From NCBI GenBank assembly GCA_903941105.1, contig CAJANL010000072.1, positions 1 through 32,515 on the forward strand: DNA of 32,515 bases, read 5' to 3'. The stretch comes from an uncultured Rhodospirillaceae bacterium. GTDB lineage: Bacteria; Pseudomonadota; Alphaproteobacteria; Rhodospirillales; Magnetospirillaceae. Numbering within the stretch: position 1 is the stretch's first letter; each line of letters begins with the position of its first letter. Below, piece by piece: positions 23,354 to 31,534 of this stretch. The position numbers were made by a program, and so were the translations under genes. Under the pieces are notes generated by a model. The model saw only the letters and a program-made list of their open reading frames with translations, ran no database searches and had not been told where the DNA came from.

Positions 23354-24513
23354 GGGGCGCGGTCTTCGCCCTGTGCGCCGCCGAGGTGCTGACCATGATC
23401 GGCGTCTTCGCCTTTCCCACCCTGCTGCCGGCCTTCACCGCCCAGTGGTCGCTGTCGGCCACCGAGGCCGGCTGGATTTCAGGCGTGACCTTCGCCGCCT
23501 ATGCGGTGGCGGTGGCGGTGCTGACCGCCGTCACCGACCGGGTCGACGCCCGGCTGATCCATCTCGGCGGCGCCGCCACCGCCGCCCTCAGTTGCGCCGG
23601 CTTCGCCCTGCTGGCGGAAGGCTTCTGGTCGGCGCTGGCCTTGCGCGGCCTGGGGGGAGCGGCGCTGGCCGGCACCTACATGCCGGGCCTCAAGGCGCTG
23701 GTGGACCGTACCCAGGGGCCGCGCCAGCCGCGCTGGATCAGCTTCTACACCGCCAGCTTCTCGCTGGGCACCAGCCTGTCGTTCCTGGTGACCGGCTGGG
23801 TGGGCGAGGCCTTCGGCTGGCGTGCCGCCTATGGCCTCTCCGCCATCGCGGCACTGGCGGCGGTGGCGCTGGTGGCAATGGCGCTGAAGCCGGTTCCGCC
23901 GCAACCACCCCAGGTGGCGACGCCGCTGCTCGACTTCCGGCCGGTGTTGAGGAACCGCCCGGCCATGGGCTATGTGCTGGCCTATTGTGCCCACACCTGG
24001 GAGCTGTTCGGCTTCCGCAACTGGGTGGTGGCCTTCCTCGCCGTTGTCCTGGCGCAGCAGCCCGGCGCCGCCGGCCCCACCCCCGCCGCCGCCGCCACCC
24101 TGGGGGCGCTGGTGGCCATGGCCGCCAGCATCGGCGGCGCCGACCTCGCCCAACGCTTCGACCGCCGCCGGCTGTGCATGGTGGCGACCACCCTGTCCGG
24201 CCTGATGGCGCTGGGCCTCGGCTTTGCCGGCGGCCTGCCCTATGGCTGGGTGGTGGTGGCGACGCTGGTCTACAGCGCGCTGATCCAGCTTGACTCGGCG
24301 GCCCTGACCACCGGGGCGGTGCTGGTGGCCGAACCCGGCCGGCGCGGCGCCACCATCGCGGTGCACTCGCTGATCGGTTTCGGCGGCGGCTTCATCGGGC
24401 CACTGGCGGTGGGAGCGTTGCTCGACGCCACCGGCGGCTCGTGGGGCATCGCCTTCGCCTCGCTGGGCGTGGTGGCGCTATTGGGACCGTTGGCACTCCG
24501 GCTGTTGCGATAG
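23350..24513 (+). CDS. MFS transporter
   Basis: 387-aa inner-membrane secondary transporter with about twelve hydrophobic helices. MFS features include the loop 2-3 region (TDRVDARLIHLGG, a weak form of the GxxxDRxGRR motif), the repeated glycine-rich helices and a central loop near residues 175-200. The N-terminus (MRGAVFALCAAEVLTMIGV) enters the membrane at once. The substrate is not predictable; the family includes cyanate, nitrate and drug carriers. It is coupled to the upstream small membrane gene, and the M16 peptidase begins 50 bp downstream after an AGGGG ribosome-binding site. Confidence 0.88.
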   Translation: MRGAVFALCAAEVLTMIGVFAFPTLLPAFTAQWSLSATEAGWISGVTFAAYAVAVAVLTAVTDRVDARLIHLGGAATAALSCAGFALLAEGFWSALALRGLGGAALAGTYMPGLKALVDRTQGPRQPRWISFYTASFSLGTSLSFLVTGWVGEAFGWRAAYGLSAIAALAAVALVAMALKPVPPQPPQVATPLLDFRPVLRNRPAMGYVLAYCAHTWELFGFRNWVVAFLAVVLAQQPGAAGPTPAAAATLGALVAMAASIGGADLAQRFDRRRLCMVATTLSGLMALGLGFAGGLPYGWVVVATLVYSALIQLDSAALTTGAVLVAEPGRRGATIAVHSLIGFGGGFIGPLAVGALLDATGGSWGIAFASLGVVALLGPLALRLLR

Positions 24514-24563
24514 GCCCGCCGCGCGCTTATATCCGTTCGATCCGTCGCCCAGGGGAATTCCAG

Positions 24564-25961
24564 ATGAATGCCGTGCTGACCCGAGTGCTCGCCGTGCTGG
24601 TTCCCATCATACTCGCCACGCCGGCCCCGGCGCAGGTTTTCAACCCCGAGACCTTCCACCTCGCCAACGGTATGCAGGTGGTGGTGGTTCCCAACCACCG
24701 CGTGCCCATCGTCAGCCACATGGTGTGGTACAAGGTGGGCGCCGCCGACGAGGAGCCGGGCAAGAGCGGCATTGCCCACCTGCTCGAACACATGATGTTC
24801 AAGGGCACCAAGGACATTCCCCCCGGCGCCTTTTCCAAGATCGTCGCCCGCAACGGTGGCCGCGACAATGCCTTCACCAGCTCGGACTACACCGGCTATT
24901 ACCAGAACGTGGCGCTCGACCGCCTTGAACTGGTGATGAAGATGGAGGCCGACCGCATGAGGAACCTGGCCTTCGACGAGCAGAACTTCACCACCGAGAA
25001 GGCCGTGGTCATCGAGGAACGCAGTTCGCGCACCGACAACAACCCCGCGGCCCTGTTGCGCGAGCAGATGACGGCGGCGCTTTTCCTCAACAGCCCCTAT
25101 CAGCGTCCGGTGATCGGCTGGCTGTCCGAGATTCAGGGCCTGACCCACGCGGATGCGCTGGCCTTCTATCGCCGCTGGTACGCCCCCAACAACGCCATCC
25201 TGGTGGTGGCCGGCGATGTGGACGCGGCGACGGTGCGCCCGCTGGCCGAGAAATATTACGGCGTCATCGAGGCCGCCGATACGCCGCCGCGCCAGCGCCT
25301 CAAGGAGCCGCCGGTGGTGGCGGCGCGCACCGTGACCCTGACCGACGCCCGGGTGCGCCAGCCGAGCTGGAGCCGCATGGTGCTGGCCCCCAGCTACAGC
25401 GCCGGAGACCGTGAACTGGCCTATGCGCTGCAGGTCCTGTCCGAGGTGGTGGGCGGCGGCGCCACCAGCCGGCTCTACCGCTCGCTGGTGGTCGATCAGG
25501 GGCTGGCCGCCTCGGCCGGTTCGTCCTACGACCCCGATTCGGTGGACCTCACCACCTTCAGCATCTCCGCCAGCCCCCGCCCCGGCATCACCATGGAGCG
25601 GCTGCAGGCGGCGGTGGACAAGGAGCTGAAGGCCATCGCCGCCAAGGGTATCTCCGCCGAGGAGGTCGAGCGCGCCAAGCGCCGGCTGGAGGCCAACATC
25701 GCCTATGCCCGCGACTCACTGCACACGGGCGCCCAGGCGCTGGGCGAGTCCCTGGCCACCGGCCGTCAGGTGGCCGACGTCGAGGCCTGGCCCGAGCGCA
25801 TCCGCGCCGTCACCACCGACGAGGTGGCGCGTGCCACCCGCCTGGTGCTCGACGCCCGCGGCTCGGTGACCGGTCTGCTGCTGCCCGATCCCAACGCCCC
25901 CGACCCCAGAGGTCCCCAGCCCGCCGCGTCGGCGGCGCCCTCGTCGAAGGGAGTCCACTGA
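24564..25961 (+). CDS. Periplasmic zinc protease, M16 family, catalytic subunit
   Basis: 465-aa exported insulinase-type peptidase. It has a signal peptide (about 1-23, ending APAQ). The inverted zinc motif H72-L-L-E75-H76 is present, with the third ligand Glu about 75 residues later in EKAVVIEER. The C-terminal M16 half (about 220-440) follows, and the tail is Pro/Ala-rich. Start ATG 24564 has AGGGG 8 nt upstream. Its stop and the next ATG share one base (TGATG). In this family two subunits, one catalytic and one substrate-binding, usually form a heterodimer similar to mitochondrial processing peptidase. The likely role is breakdown of unfolded or small periplasmic peptides. Confidence 0.93.
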   Translation: MNAVLTRVLAVLVPIILATPAPAQVFNPETFHLANGMQVVVVPNHRVPIVSHMVWYKVGAADEEPGKSGIAHLLEHMMFKGTKDIPPGAFSKIVARNGGRDNAFTSSDYTGYYQNVALDRLELVMKMEADRMRNLAFDEQNFTTEKAVVIEERSSRTDNNPAALLREQMTAALFLNSPYQRPVIGWLSEIQGLTHADALAFYRRWYAPNNAILVVAGDVDAATVRPLAEKYYGVIEAADTPPRQRLKEPPVVAARTVTLTDARVRQPSWSRMVLAPSYSAGDRELAYALQVLSEVVGGGATSRLYRSLVVDQGLAASAGSSYDPDSVDLTTFSISASPRPGITMERLQAAVDKELKAIAAKGISAEEVERAKRRLEANIAYARDSLHTGAQALGESLATGRQVADVEAWPERIRAVTTDEVARATRLVLDARGSVTGLLLPDPNAPDPRGPQPAASAAPSSKGVH

Positions 25962-27271
25962 TGCGCCGTCTCGTCCTCGCCCTGGTCCTGTTGCTGTGGA
26001 CGCTGCCGGCCGCCGCCGTCACCGTCGAACGGGTGGTCAGCCCCAAGGGCATCGAAGCCTGGCTGGTCCAGGACCACGCCAATCCCATCCTGTCGCTGAG
26101 CCTCGCCTTCCGGGGCGGTGCGGCACTCGATCCCGCCCCCAAGGCGGGCCTCGCCAACATGGTCTCCGGCCTGCTGGACGAAGGCGCCGGACCCTACGAC
26201 TCGCTGGCCTTCCAGCAGAAGATCGAGGATCTCGCCATCGAGATCGGCTTCGACGCCGGCAAGGATACCTTCCGCGGCCATCTCAAGACCCTGACCGCCA
26301 ACCGCGACACCGCCTTCGAGCTGCTGCGGCTGGCGCTGACCCAGCCGCGCTTCGACAAGGAGCCGGTGGAACGCATCCGGGGCCAGGTCCTCGCCGGCCT
26401 GCTGCGCGAGCTGCAGGACCCCAATTCTGTGGCATCACGCGAGTTCAGCCGCCTGATCTTTGCCGGCCACCCCTACGCCCAGGCGGTGCGCGGCAACCCC
26501 GAGACGGTCAAGGCGGTGCAGGTGGCCGACCTCAGGGCCTTCGTCAAAGCCAATTTCGCCCGCGACCGATTGGTGGTCGGCGTGGTCGGCGACATCACCC
26601 CCGAACAGCTCGCGCCGCTGCTCGATGCCACCTTCGGCGCCCTGCCGGCCGGCGCGGCGGCGGTGCGGGTCCCGGAGACCACGCCCGGCGCCGCCGGACG
26701 AATTCAGGTCATCGCCCGCGACAATCCGCAGAGCGTGGCCTTGTTCGGCCAGCCCGGCATCAAGCGTGACGACCCCGACTGGTATGCCGCCTATGTCATG
26801 AATTATGTGCTGGGCGGCGGCGGCTTCGCCTCGCGCCTGACCGAACAGGTGCGCGAGAAGCGCGGCCTGGCCTATTCGGTCTACAGCTACCTCATTCCCA
26901 TGGAACACGCCGCCGTGGTGATGGGCGGCGTCGCCACCGAGAACAGTCGGCTGGCCGAGTCCCTTGAGCTGATCCGCGCCGAGTTCGCCCGCATGCGCGA
27001 CCATGGCCTGACCGAAAAGGAGCTGGCCGACGCGAAGACCTACCTCACCGGCTCATTCCCGCTGCAGATGGACTCCACCGCCGCCATCGCCGGCCTTTTG
27101 GTGCAGATGCAGTTGGACCGGCTGGGCCTCGACTATCTCGACAAGCGCAACGGCTATATCGAGGCGGTGAGCCAGGACCACGTGCTGAAGGTGGCCCGTC
27201 GACTGCTTAACCCCGACACGCTGACCACCGTGGTGGTGGGCAAGCCGGCGGGGGTGACCGCAAGCCATTAA
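25961..27271 (+). CDS. Periplasmic M16 family protein, non-catalytic partner
   Basis: 436-aa exported paralogue of the upstream peptidase (signal peptide about 1-19, ending PAAA). The HxxEH zinc motif is missing: the matching segment reads LANMVSGLLDEGAG. The C-terminal Arg/Tyr pair used for substrate binding is kept in EKRGLAYSVYSYL. This division of labour, one subunit with zinc and the other with R/Y, is known from bacterial M16 pairs. It is translated together with the upstream gene. The stop codon TAA (27269-27271) lies inside the left arm of an inverted repeat (27268-27304), so the end of the protein may have been set by that repeat. Confidence 0.93.
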   Translation: MRRLVLALVLLLWTLPAAAVTVERVVSPKGIEAWLVQDHANPILSLSLAFRGGAALDPAPKAGLANMVSGLLDEGAGPYDSLAFQQKIEDLAIEIGFDAGKDTFRGHLKTLTANRDTAFELLRLALTQPRFDKEPVERIRGQVLAGLLRELQDPNSVASREFSRLIFAGHPYAQAVRGNPETVKAVQVADLRAFVKANFARDRLVVGVVGDITPEQLAPLLDATFGALPAGAAAVRVPETTPGAAGRIQVIARDNPQSVALFGQPGIKRDDPDWYAAYVMNYVLGGGGFASRLTEQVREKRGLAYSVYSYLIPMEHAAVVMGGVATENSRLAESLELIRAEFARMRDHGLTEKELADAKTYLTGSFPLQMDSTAAIAGLLVQMQLDRLGLDYLDKRNGYIEAVSQDHVLKVARRLLNPDTLTTVVVGKPAGVTASH

Positions 27272-27304
27272 AGCGTGCTGCCCAAAATGTGCATCACGCT
27301 TTAA
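27268..27304. repeat. Inverted repeat at the end of the M16 pair
   Basis: Perfect 10-bp arms TTAAAGCGTG (27268-27277) and CACGCTTTAA (27295-27304). After one mismatch, TGC/GCA extends each arm to 14 bp, around a loop of about 9 nt. It may serve as a terminator, since TTTAATCTTTAT follows on the plus strand. The arm sequence TAAAGCGTGATG also occurs at the end of plsC. Confidence 0.65.
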
Positions 27305-27314
27305 TCTTTATGGT

Positions 27315-27403
27315 TTCGCCCTCGCCGGGCGGGCGCCTCCGCGCCCTTGGCCACTCGCTCAATGCTCGCAGAAATACGGCATTTCATATTTCAGGCTCGA
27401 CGC
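27315..27403 (+). repeat. Dispersed 89-bp repeat, copy 2
   Basis: Second copy of the element at 15192-15280: identical 56-bp left and 22-bp right parts with a different 11-bp core (27371-27381). It ends 8 bp before the hslR start codon, so it forms the 5' leader of that gene. Confidence 0.85.
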
Positions 27404-27411
27404 CCTAGCCC

Positions 27412-27702
27412 ATGCCCGCCCCTCCTCGACCGGACCGTCTGCGTATCGACAAATGGCTGTGGTTCGCGCGATTCTTCAAGTCGCGTGCCCTGGCTGCGGC
27501 AGTGGCGGAGTCGGGCGAGGTGCGGCTCAACGGCGCGGTGGTGGCCAAGGCGGCGCAAGGCGTCAGGCCCGGCGACGAACTGGTGTTCCCGACCGGTCCC
27601 CGATGGCACCGCGTCAAGGTACTGGCCCTCGGTGACCGCCGCGGCCCCGCCCCCGAGGCGCAGGGGTTGTACGAGGTGCTGCCGGGCGGGGCAGGCGGTT
27701 GA
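27412..27702 (+). CDS. hslR: S4-domain RNA-binding protein, Hsp15 family
   Basis: 96-aa protein with an S4 domain (about 10-60, LRIDKWLWFARFFKSRALAA, then GEVRLNGAVV) and a basic C-terminal tail. Hsp15 binds 50S subunits that carry a stalled nascent chain with peptidyl-tRNA and helps recycle them after heat stress. The length is shorter than E. coli Hsp15 (133 aa) but usual for alphaproteobacteria. There is no Shine-Dalgarno: the 8 bp before the ATG come directly after the dispersed repeat. It ends 3 bp from the convergent kinase-like gene. Confidence 0.87.
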   Translation: MPAPPRPDRLRIDKWLWFARFFKSRALAAAVAESGEVRLNGAVVAKAAQGVRPGDELVFPTGPRWHRVKVLALGDRRGPAPEAQGLYEVLPGGAGG

Positions 27703-27704
27703 AT

Positions 27705-30110
27705 TCAGCCCCCTTCGCCGGTCGGCAGGCGCACCGTCACCGTGGTGCCTTCGCCGGGTGGTGAGGCGAGGTCGACGCGGCCGCCATGCAACTCGACGAA
27801 GCGACGCACCAGCGCCAGACCGAGGCCGGCGCCGCCCCGGCCGGCTTCCATGGCGGGGCCGCGGGTGAAGGCGTCGAACAGGCGGGCCTGGGCCGCGGCG
27901 GGAATGCCAGGGCCGGTGTCGGCGATGGTGAAGGCGATCTCGCCGGGGCGGCGCTCGGCCCGGACCGTGATGGCGCCACCGGAGGGCGTGAACTTGACCG
28001 CGTTGCCGATCAGGTTGAACAGCAACTGCTTGAGGCGGCGCTCGTCGGCGACGATCCAGCCGATCTCCAGGGCGCAGTCGAAATCGAGTGACAGCTTCTT
28101 CTCGCGCACCCGTTCCCGCACCAGCCCGAGCACCGCCGACAGCATGGGATGGATGTCGACGGTGTCCAGCTCCAGGGTCATCTGCCCGGCCTCGATGGTG
28201 GCGAGGTCGAGGATGTCGGCGATCAGCGCGCCCAATTGATTGCCCGCCTCGGTGATGCCGCGGCAGTAGTCCCCCTGGCGCTTGTTGAGGCGGCCGAAAT
28301 ACTCGGCGGCCAGCATCTCGGAGAAGCCGATGATGGAGGTCAGCGGCTTTCTCACCTCGCACGAGACGTTGGCGATGAACTCGCTTTTCAGGGTGTCGGC
28401 GGCGGCCAGCGCCTCGTTGCGCTCGCGCAGGGCGCGCTCGACCTGGGCGGTATCCGAAACATCCAGCCAGGTCAGCAGCATGGCGCCGTCGGGCAACGGC
28501 ACGCTCATGTAATCGACGATGCTGTCGTCCATGCGCTCCAGCCGGCCGTCGCGCGGTTCGCGGTCGTTGAACAGGGCGATCAGCCGCTCGCGCACCGCCG
28601 GCCAGTCCGAGGCGCGGTTGGGACGGCCCTCGAAGAACGGGCGGTGGCGTTCCACCAGTTCGGCCAGATGGGGAGCGCCGTCCAGCTCGGCGGCACCCAG
28701 GTTCCAGATGCGGCCAAAGGCAGGATTGTACAGCCGCAGCCGCCCGTCGCCGCCGAACACCGCCACGCCCTCGTGCAGGTGGTCGAGGGTCTCGCGCTGC
28801 ACCGCCAGCATGGTGTTGAACGAACGCTCCAGCGCCAGGGTGTCGGTGACGTCCTCATAGGTGAAGATCAGGCCGCCGTAGGGATGGGCAGAGATCACCC
28901 GGCGCAGGGTGCGGCCGTCGGGCAGGTGCAGCAGGGTCTCAACCGATTCAATCAGCGAAATGAAGCGCTTGAGTTCCCCCTCCTTGTAGGCGCGGTAGTC
29001 GGCGACCTCGGGCAACAGCCGGCGCTCGCGCAACGCATCGAGCACGCCGCCATAGGTGGGCTGCGCGGATAGCCAGTCGGACTCCAGGCGCCACAGCTTG
29101 GTGAAGGCGGTGTTGAAGAAGGCCAACCGGGTATCGGTGGAGAAGATGGCGATGGCGGTGGCAAGGTGCTCCAGCACCTCGGCATGGGCGGCGGCGTGGC
29201 GCGACAGCTCGGACTGCAGCTCCTCGACCCGGGTGAGGTCGAGGGCGTAGCCGGCGGTGATCAGCCCGTCGCCCACCGCCAGCGGTGCTTCGGTGATGGC
29301 GGTCAGGCGGCGCTGGCCGCCCAGCACCAGATGGAAGGTCTCGGCCCGTGGCTCGCCGGCGGCCCGCGCCCGGGCGGCCAGGGCGCGGGCCTCGCGCACC
29401 GTGGCGTCGGCGGCCAGCTCGACCTGGCCATGCACCGCCGCCGACGGCGACGGCATGTCCACCGCGTCGGCATAGGCCTTGTTGACGTGCAGCAGCGACA
29501 GGTCGTCGTCGCGCAGCCACACCGGCATGGGCAGCAGTCCCAGTACGCCTTCAAGGCGTTGGCGCTCCAGCGCAAGGCCGGAGATGCGATCTCCGAGACG
29601 CTCGACCACCGCGGAGCCCTCGGTGACATCGCGCAGCCACACTAAATCGGCCAGGGGACGGCCCTCGGCGGTGGCGGCGCGGATGCCGGTGGCCCGCGCC
29701 CGACGCAGGCCGTCGCGCAACGGCAATTCCAGCTCGAACCCGTCGCCCTCATTCCGCAGGCCGCGCGCCGCACTATCGAGATGGGCGGCGGCGATGGGGG
29801 CGAAGGCCTCCAGCACATCGGACCAGGTCGAGCTGGTGCCGCCATAGAGGCCAAGCAGCACCGCCGCGCGGCGCGAGCACACTTCGTGGCCCGCCCCCTC
29901 GCCGATCCAGGCGTAGAAGCCGTCGGGGGCGGCGGACAGGCTTTCGCGCAGGCGTTCGGCCTCGGATGCGGCCTCGGTCGCCTGGCGGCCGAGACCGACC
30001 AGCCGCCAGCGCTGCACCGCCAGCACCGGCAGCGCCGCCGCGAGCGTAAGCCCGGCGCCGACGAACACCGCCGTCGCATCCAGCCAGGCCGGCAGCAGAT
30101 CCAATAGCAT
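27705..30110 (-). CDS. Multi-PAS histidine-kinase-like protein with Cys in place of the phospho-His (DivL-like)
   Basis: 801-aa membrane-anchored signalling protein from ATG 30110, with AAAGGGA 4 nt upstream. Layout: one N-terminal helix (about 8-30), coiled coil, PAS-like about 50-165, PAS about 205-320, PAS about 330-450, PAS about 460-580, dimerisation (HisKA) about 570-640, HATPase about 680-800. The H-box reads NVSCEVRKPLTSIIGF, so the phospho-acceptor His is C584. N, G1 and G2 boxes are normal (NLIGNAVKFTP, DTGPGI, GAGLGLAL), so ATP binding should remain. Caulobacter DivL has the same plan with Tyr at this site and works as a cell-cycle regulator that binds DivK and steers CckA. The helix ILDLATIEAGQMTLELDTVDI supports that relation. 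Orthology is inference; the tsaE neighbour often found beside divL is absent here. Confidence 0.88.
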   Translation of the reverse strand: MLLDLLPAWLDATAVFVGAGLTLAAALPVLAVQRWRLVGLGRQATEAASEAERLRESLSAAPDGFYAWIGEGAGHEVCSRRAAVLLGLYGGTSSTWSDVLEAFAPIAAAHLDSAARGLRNEGDGFELELPLRDGLRRARATGIRAATAEGRPLADLVWLRDVTEGSAVVERLGDRISGLALERQRLEGVLGLLPMPVWLRDDDLSLLHVNKAYADAVDMPSPSAAVHGQVELAADATVREARALAARARAAGEPRAETFHLVLGGQRRLTAITEAPLAVGDGLITAGYALDLTRVEELQSELSRHAAAHAEVLEHLATAIAIFSTDTRLAFFNTAFTKLWRLESDWLSAQPTYGGVLDALRERRLLPEVADYRAYKEGELKRFISLIESVETLLHLPDGRTLRRVISAHPYGGLIFTYEDVTDTLALERSFNTMLAVQRETLDHLHEGVAVFGGDGRLRLYNPAFGRIWNLGAAELDGAPHLAELVERHRPFFEGRPNRASDWPAVRERLIALFNDREPRDGRLERMDDSIVDYMSVPLPDGAMLLTWLDVSDTAQVERALRERNEALAAADTLKSEFIANVSCEVRKPLTSIIGFSEMLAAEYFGRLNKRQGDYCRGITEAGNQLGALIADILDLATIEAGQMTLELDTVDIHPMLSAVLGLVRERVREKKLSLDFDCALEIGWIVADERRLKQLLFNLIGNAVKFTPSGGAITVRAERRPGEIAFTIADTGPGIPAAAQARLFDAFTRGPAMEAGRGGAGLGLALVRRFVELHGGRVDLASPPGEGTTVTVRLPTGEGG

Positions 30111-30225
30111 AGAGTCCCTTTCCCCGCTTCGCGGTGCCAAAGTGCCGGGCCGGGGCGCAAAAGACAAGGGGCGCAGGCGGGCGTGGCCGGAACAATTCGA
30201 CGCAGTGGCGGTTCACCTTGTTGCC

Positions 30226-30972
30226 ATGCCGCTTCGCGCCCTGCTCATCACCCTGATGCTCGCCGCCTGTGCCCCCCAAGGCACCGGGATCGGCGTCAAT
30301 CTCGTCCCCGACGCCGAGGTGCAGCAGGCCGGCCTGCAGGCGTGGGCCGACATCAAGGCGCGGGTGCCGGCGTCGGGCGATGCGGGCATGCAGGCCCGGG
30401 CCACCGAGGTGGCGGGGCGGGTGCTGCGCAGTGCCGGCGACAATCCGGCGGAGTGGGAGGTGGTGGTGTTCGCCTCGGATCAGGTCAACGCCTTCGCCCT
30501 GCCCGGCAACAAGATCGGTGTCTATGAGGGCATGATGCGTCTGGCCGACACCAACGACGAATTGGCCACGGTGGTTGCTCACGAGGTCGGCCACAACAAA
30601 GCCCGCCATGCCGCCCAGCGGATGAATACCGAGACCGCCACCTCGCTTGGGGTCAATCTTCTCGGGGCGGTGCTGGGCGGTACCAACGGCCAGATGGTCG
30701 CCGCCCTGCTGGGCGCCGGGGCCGAATACGGCGTGATCCTGCCCTACTCGCGCAATCAGGAATTGGAGGCCGACCAGATGGGCCTGCACGGCATGGCCCG
30801 CGCCGGCTACGATCCCCACGCCGCCATAACCCTGTGGCGAAAGATGGCGCAGAAGGGCGGGAGCCGCCCGCCCGCCTTCCTGTCCACCCATCCCGACCCC
30901 GAGAACCGCATCGAGCAGCTACAGGCGGAAATGCCGACGGCGGAGAAGGAATTCCGCGAAGCGCGGGGATGA
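30226..30972 (+). CDS. M48 family metalloprotease lipoprotein
   Basis: 248-aa zinc protease from ATG 30226. The lipobox LAAC places the lipidated Cys at residue 15, so it is probably an envelope lipoprotein; there is no Asp at +2, which favours the outer membrane. The HEVGH zinc motif is at 119-123 and the third ligand is E179 in NQELEAD. The end shows STHPDPENRIEQL, the usual C-terminal motif of the LoiP/YcaL/BepA group, but there is no TPR extension. Likely role: quality control of outer-membrane or periplasmic proteins. It is divergent from the kinase-like gene (115-bp gap) and convergent with atpC. Confidence 0.92.
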   Translation: MPLRALLITLMLAACAPQGTGIGVNLVPDAEVQQAGLQAWADIKARVPASGDAGMQARATEVAGRVLRSAGDNPAEWEVVVFASDQVNAFALPGNKIGVYEGMMRLADTNDELATVVAHEVGHNKARHAAQRMNTETATSLGVNLLGAVLGGTNGQMVAALLGAGAEYGVILPYSRNQELEADQMGLHGMARAGYDPHAAITLWRKMAQKGGSRPPAFLSTHPDPENRIEQLQAEMPTAEKEFREARG

Positions 30973-30975
30973 ACG

Positions 30976-31008
30976 AAAAAAGGGCCGCCCCAGCGGGACG
31001 GCCCCTTT
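30976..31008 (-). terminator. Intrinsic terminator of the atp operon
   Basis: On the minus strand a GC-rich 10-bp stem (GGGCCGTCCC/GGGGCGGCCC, one wobble pair) is followed by six T. It starts 22 bp after the atpC stop. On the plus strand the stem follows the M48 stop by a few bases, so it may also help end that transcript, but its plus-strand T-run is only three. Confidence 0.85.
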
Positions 31009-31030
31009 CGATTCGTCCGACGGGAACGCC

Positions 31031-31432
31031 TCAGGGCGCCGCCGCCTCCATGGCCACCGCGACCGCCATGCGGAATTCGGCCGCCGCGCGCTCGCGATCG
31101 GTGCTGGCGTCCTCAAGGGCGACCTTGGCCAAGCGCTTGCGGTCCGCCGCCTGCGATTTGGTCAGTTCAGCCACCGGAATGGCTTCCTCGGCCAGAACGG
31201 TGATGCGCTCGGCGGTGACTTCGGCGAAGCCGCCGGCGACGAAGATGCGGTTGGATACCTTGCCGCCGTCATGCACGTCGATGACGCCGGGGCGCACCGT
31301 GGCGATCATCGGCGCGTGGCGGGGAAGGGCGCCGAAGTCGCCTTCGGTCCCCGGAACCACCACCATCTCGACGGCGGCGCTGACCAGCAATTTGGCCGGC
31401 GACACCAACTCGAACTGGATCTTCTCGGCCAT
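31031..31432 (-). CDS. atpC: ATP synthase F1 subunit epsilon
   Basis: 133-aa central-stalk subunit. The N-terminal beta-sandwich is complete: FELVSPAKLLVSAAVEMVVV, split as FELVSPAKLL and EMVVVPGTEGDFG, then LPRHAPMIATVRPG. The C-terminal helical part (about 88-133) is Ala-rich and shorter on motif, ending AVAMEAAAP. It couples and inhibits F1 rotation. It is the last gene of the atp operon, 102 bp behind atpD, and is followed by a strong terminator. Confidence 0.95.
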   Translation of the reverse strand: MAEKIQFELVSPAKLLVSAAVEMVVVPGTEGDFGALPRHAPMIATVRPGVIDVHDGGKVSNRIFVAGGFAEVTAERITVLAEEAIPVAELTKSQAADRKRLAKVALEDASTDRERAAAEFRMAVAVAMEAAAP

Positions 31433-31456
31433 TGTGCCGTTCCCTTCTTACCGGCG

Positions 31457-31520
31457 AGCCGCTGAAGCGGCTTGCCTCGTTCGCCCCTCGCCGGGCGGGT
31501 GCTTCTTAGGTCCCGGCGAG
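31457..31520 (-). promoter_or_regulatory. Two hairpins in the atpD-atpC spacer
   Basis: Hairpin 1: AGCCGCT (31457-31463), 2-nt gap, AGCGGCT (31466-31472). Hairpin 2: CTCGCCGGG (31487-31495) and CCCGGCGAG (31512-31520), a perfect 9-bp stem with a 16-nt loop. No T-run follows either one. They could tune the amount of epsilon made relative to beta by RNA processing or partial pausing. Confidence 0.5.
31479..31502 (+). repeat. Fragment related to the 89-bp repeat
   Basis: About 24 bp (GTTCGCCCCTCGCCGGGCGG and four more) match the left end of the repeat at 15191 with one inserted C and one C-to-T change. The similarity stops after that. Chance is not excluded for so short a GC-rich match. Confidence 0.45.
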
Positions 31521-31534
31521 CGGGCCGACTTTTC

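Noticed and set aside
30976..31008. Small RNA gene between the M48 gene and atpC
   Set aside because: The stem with T6 is fully explained as the atp operon terminator and no separate promoter is seen.
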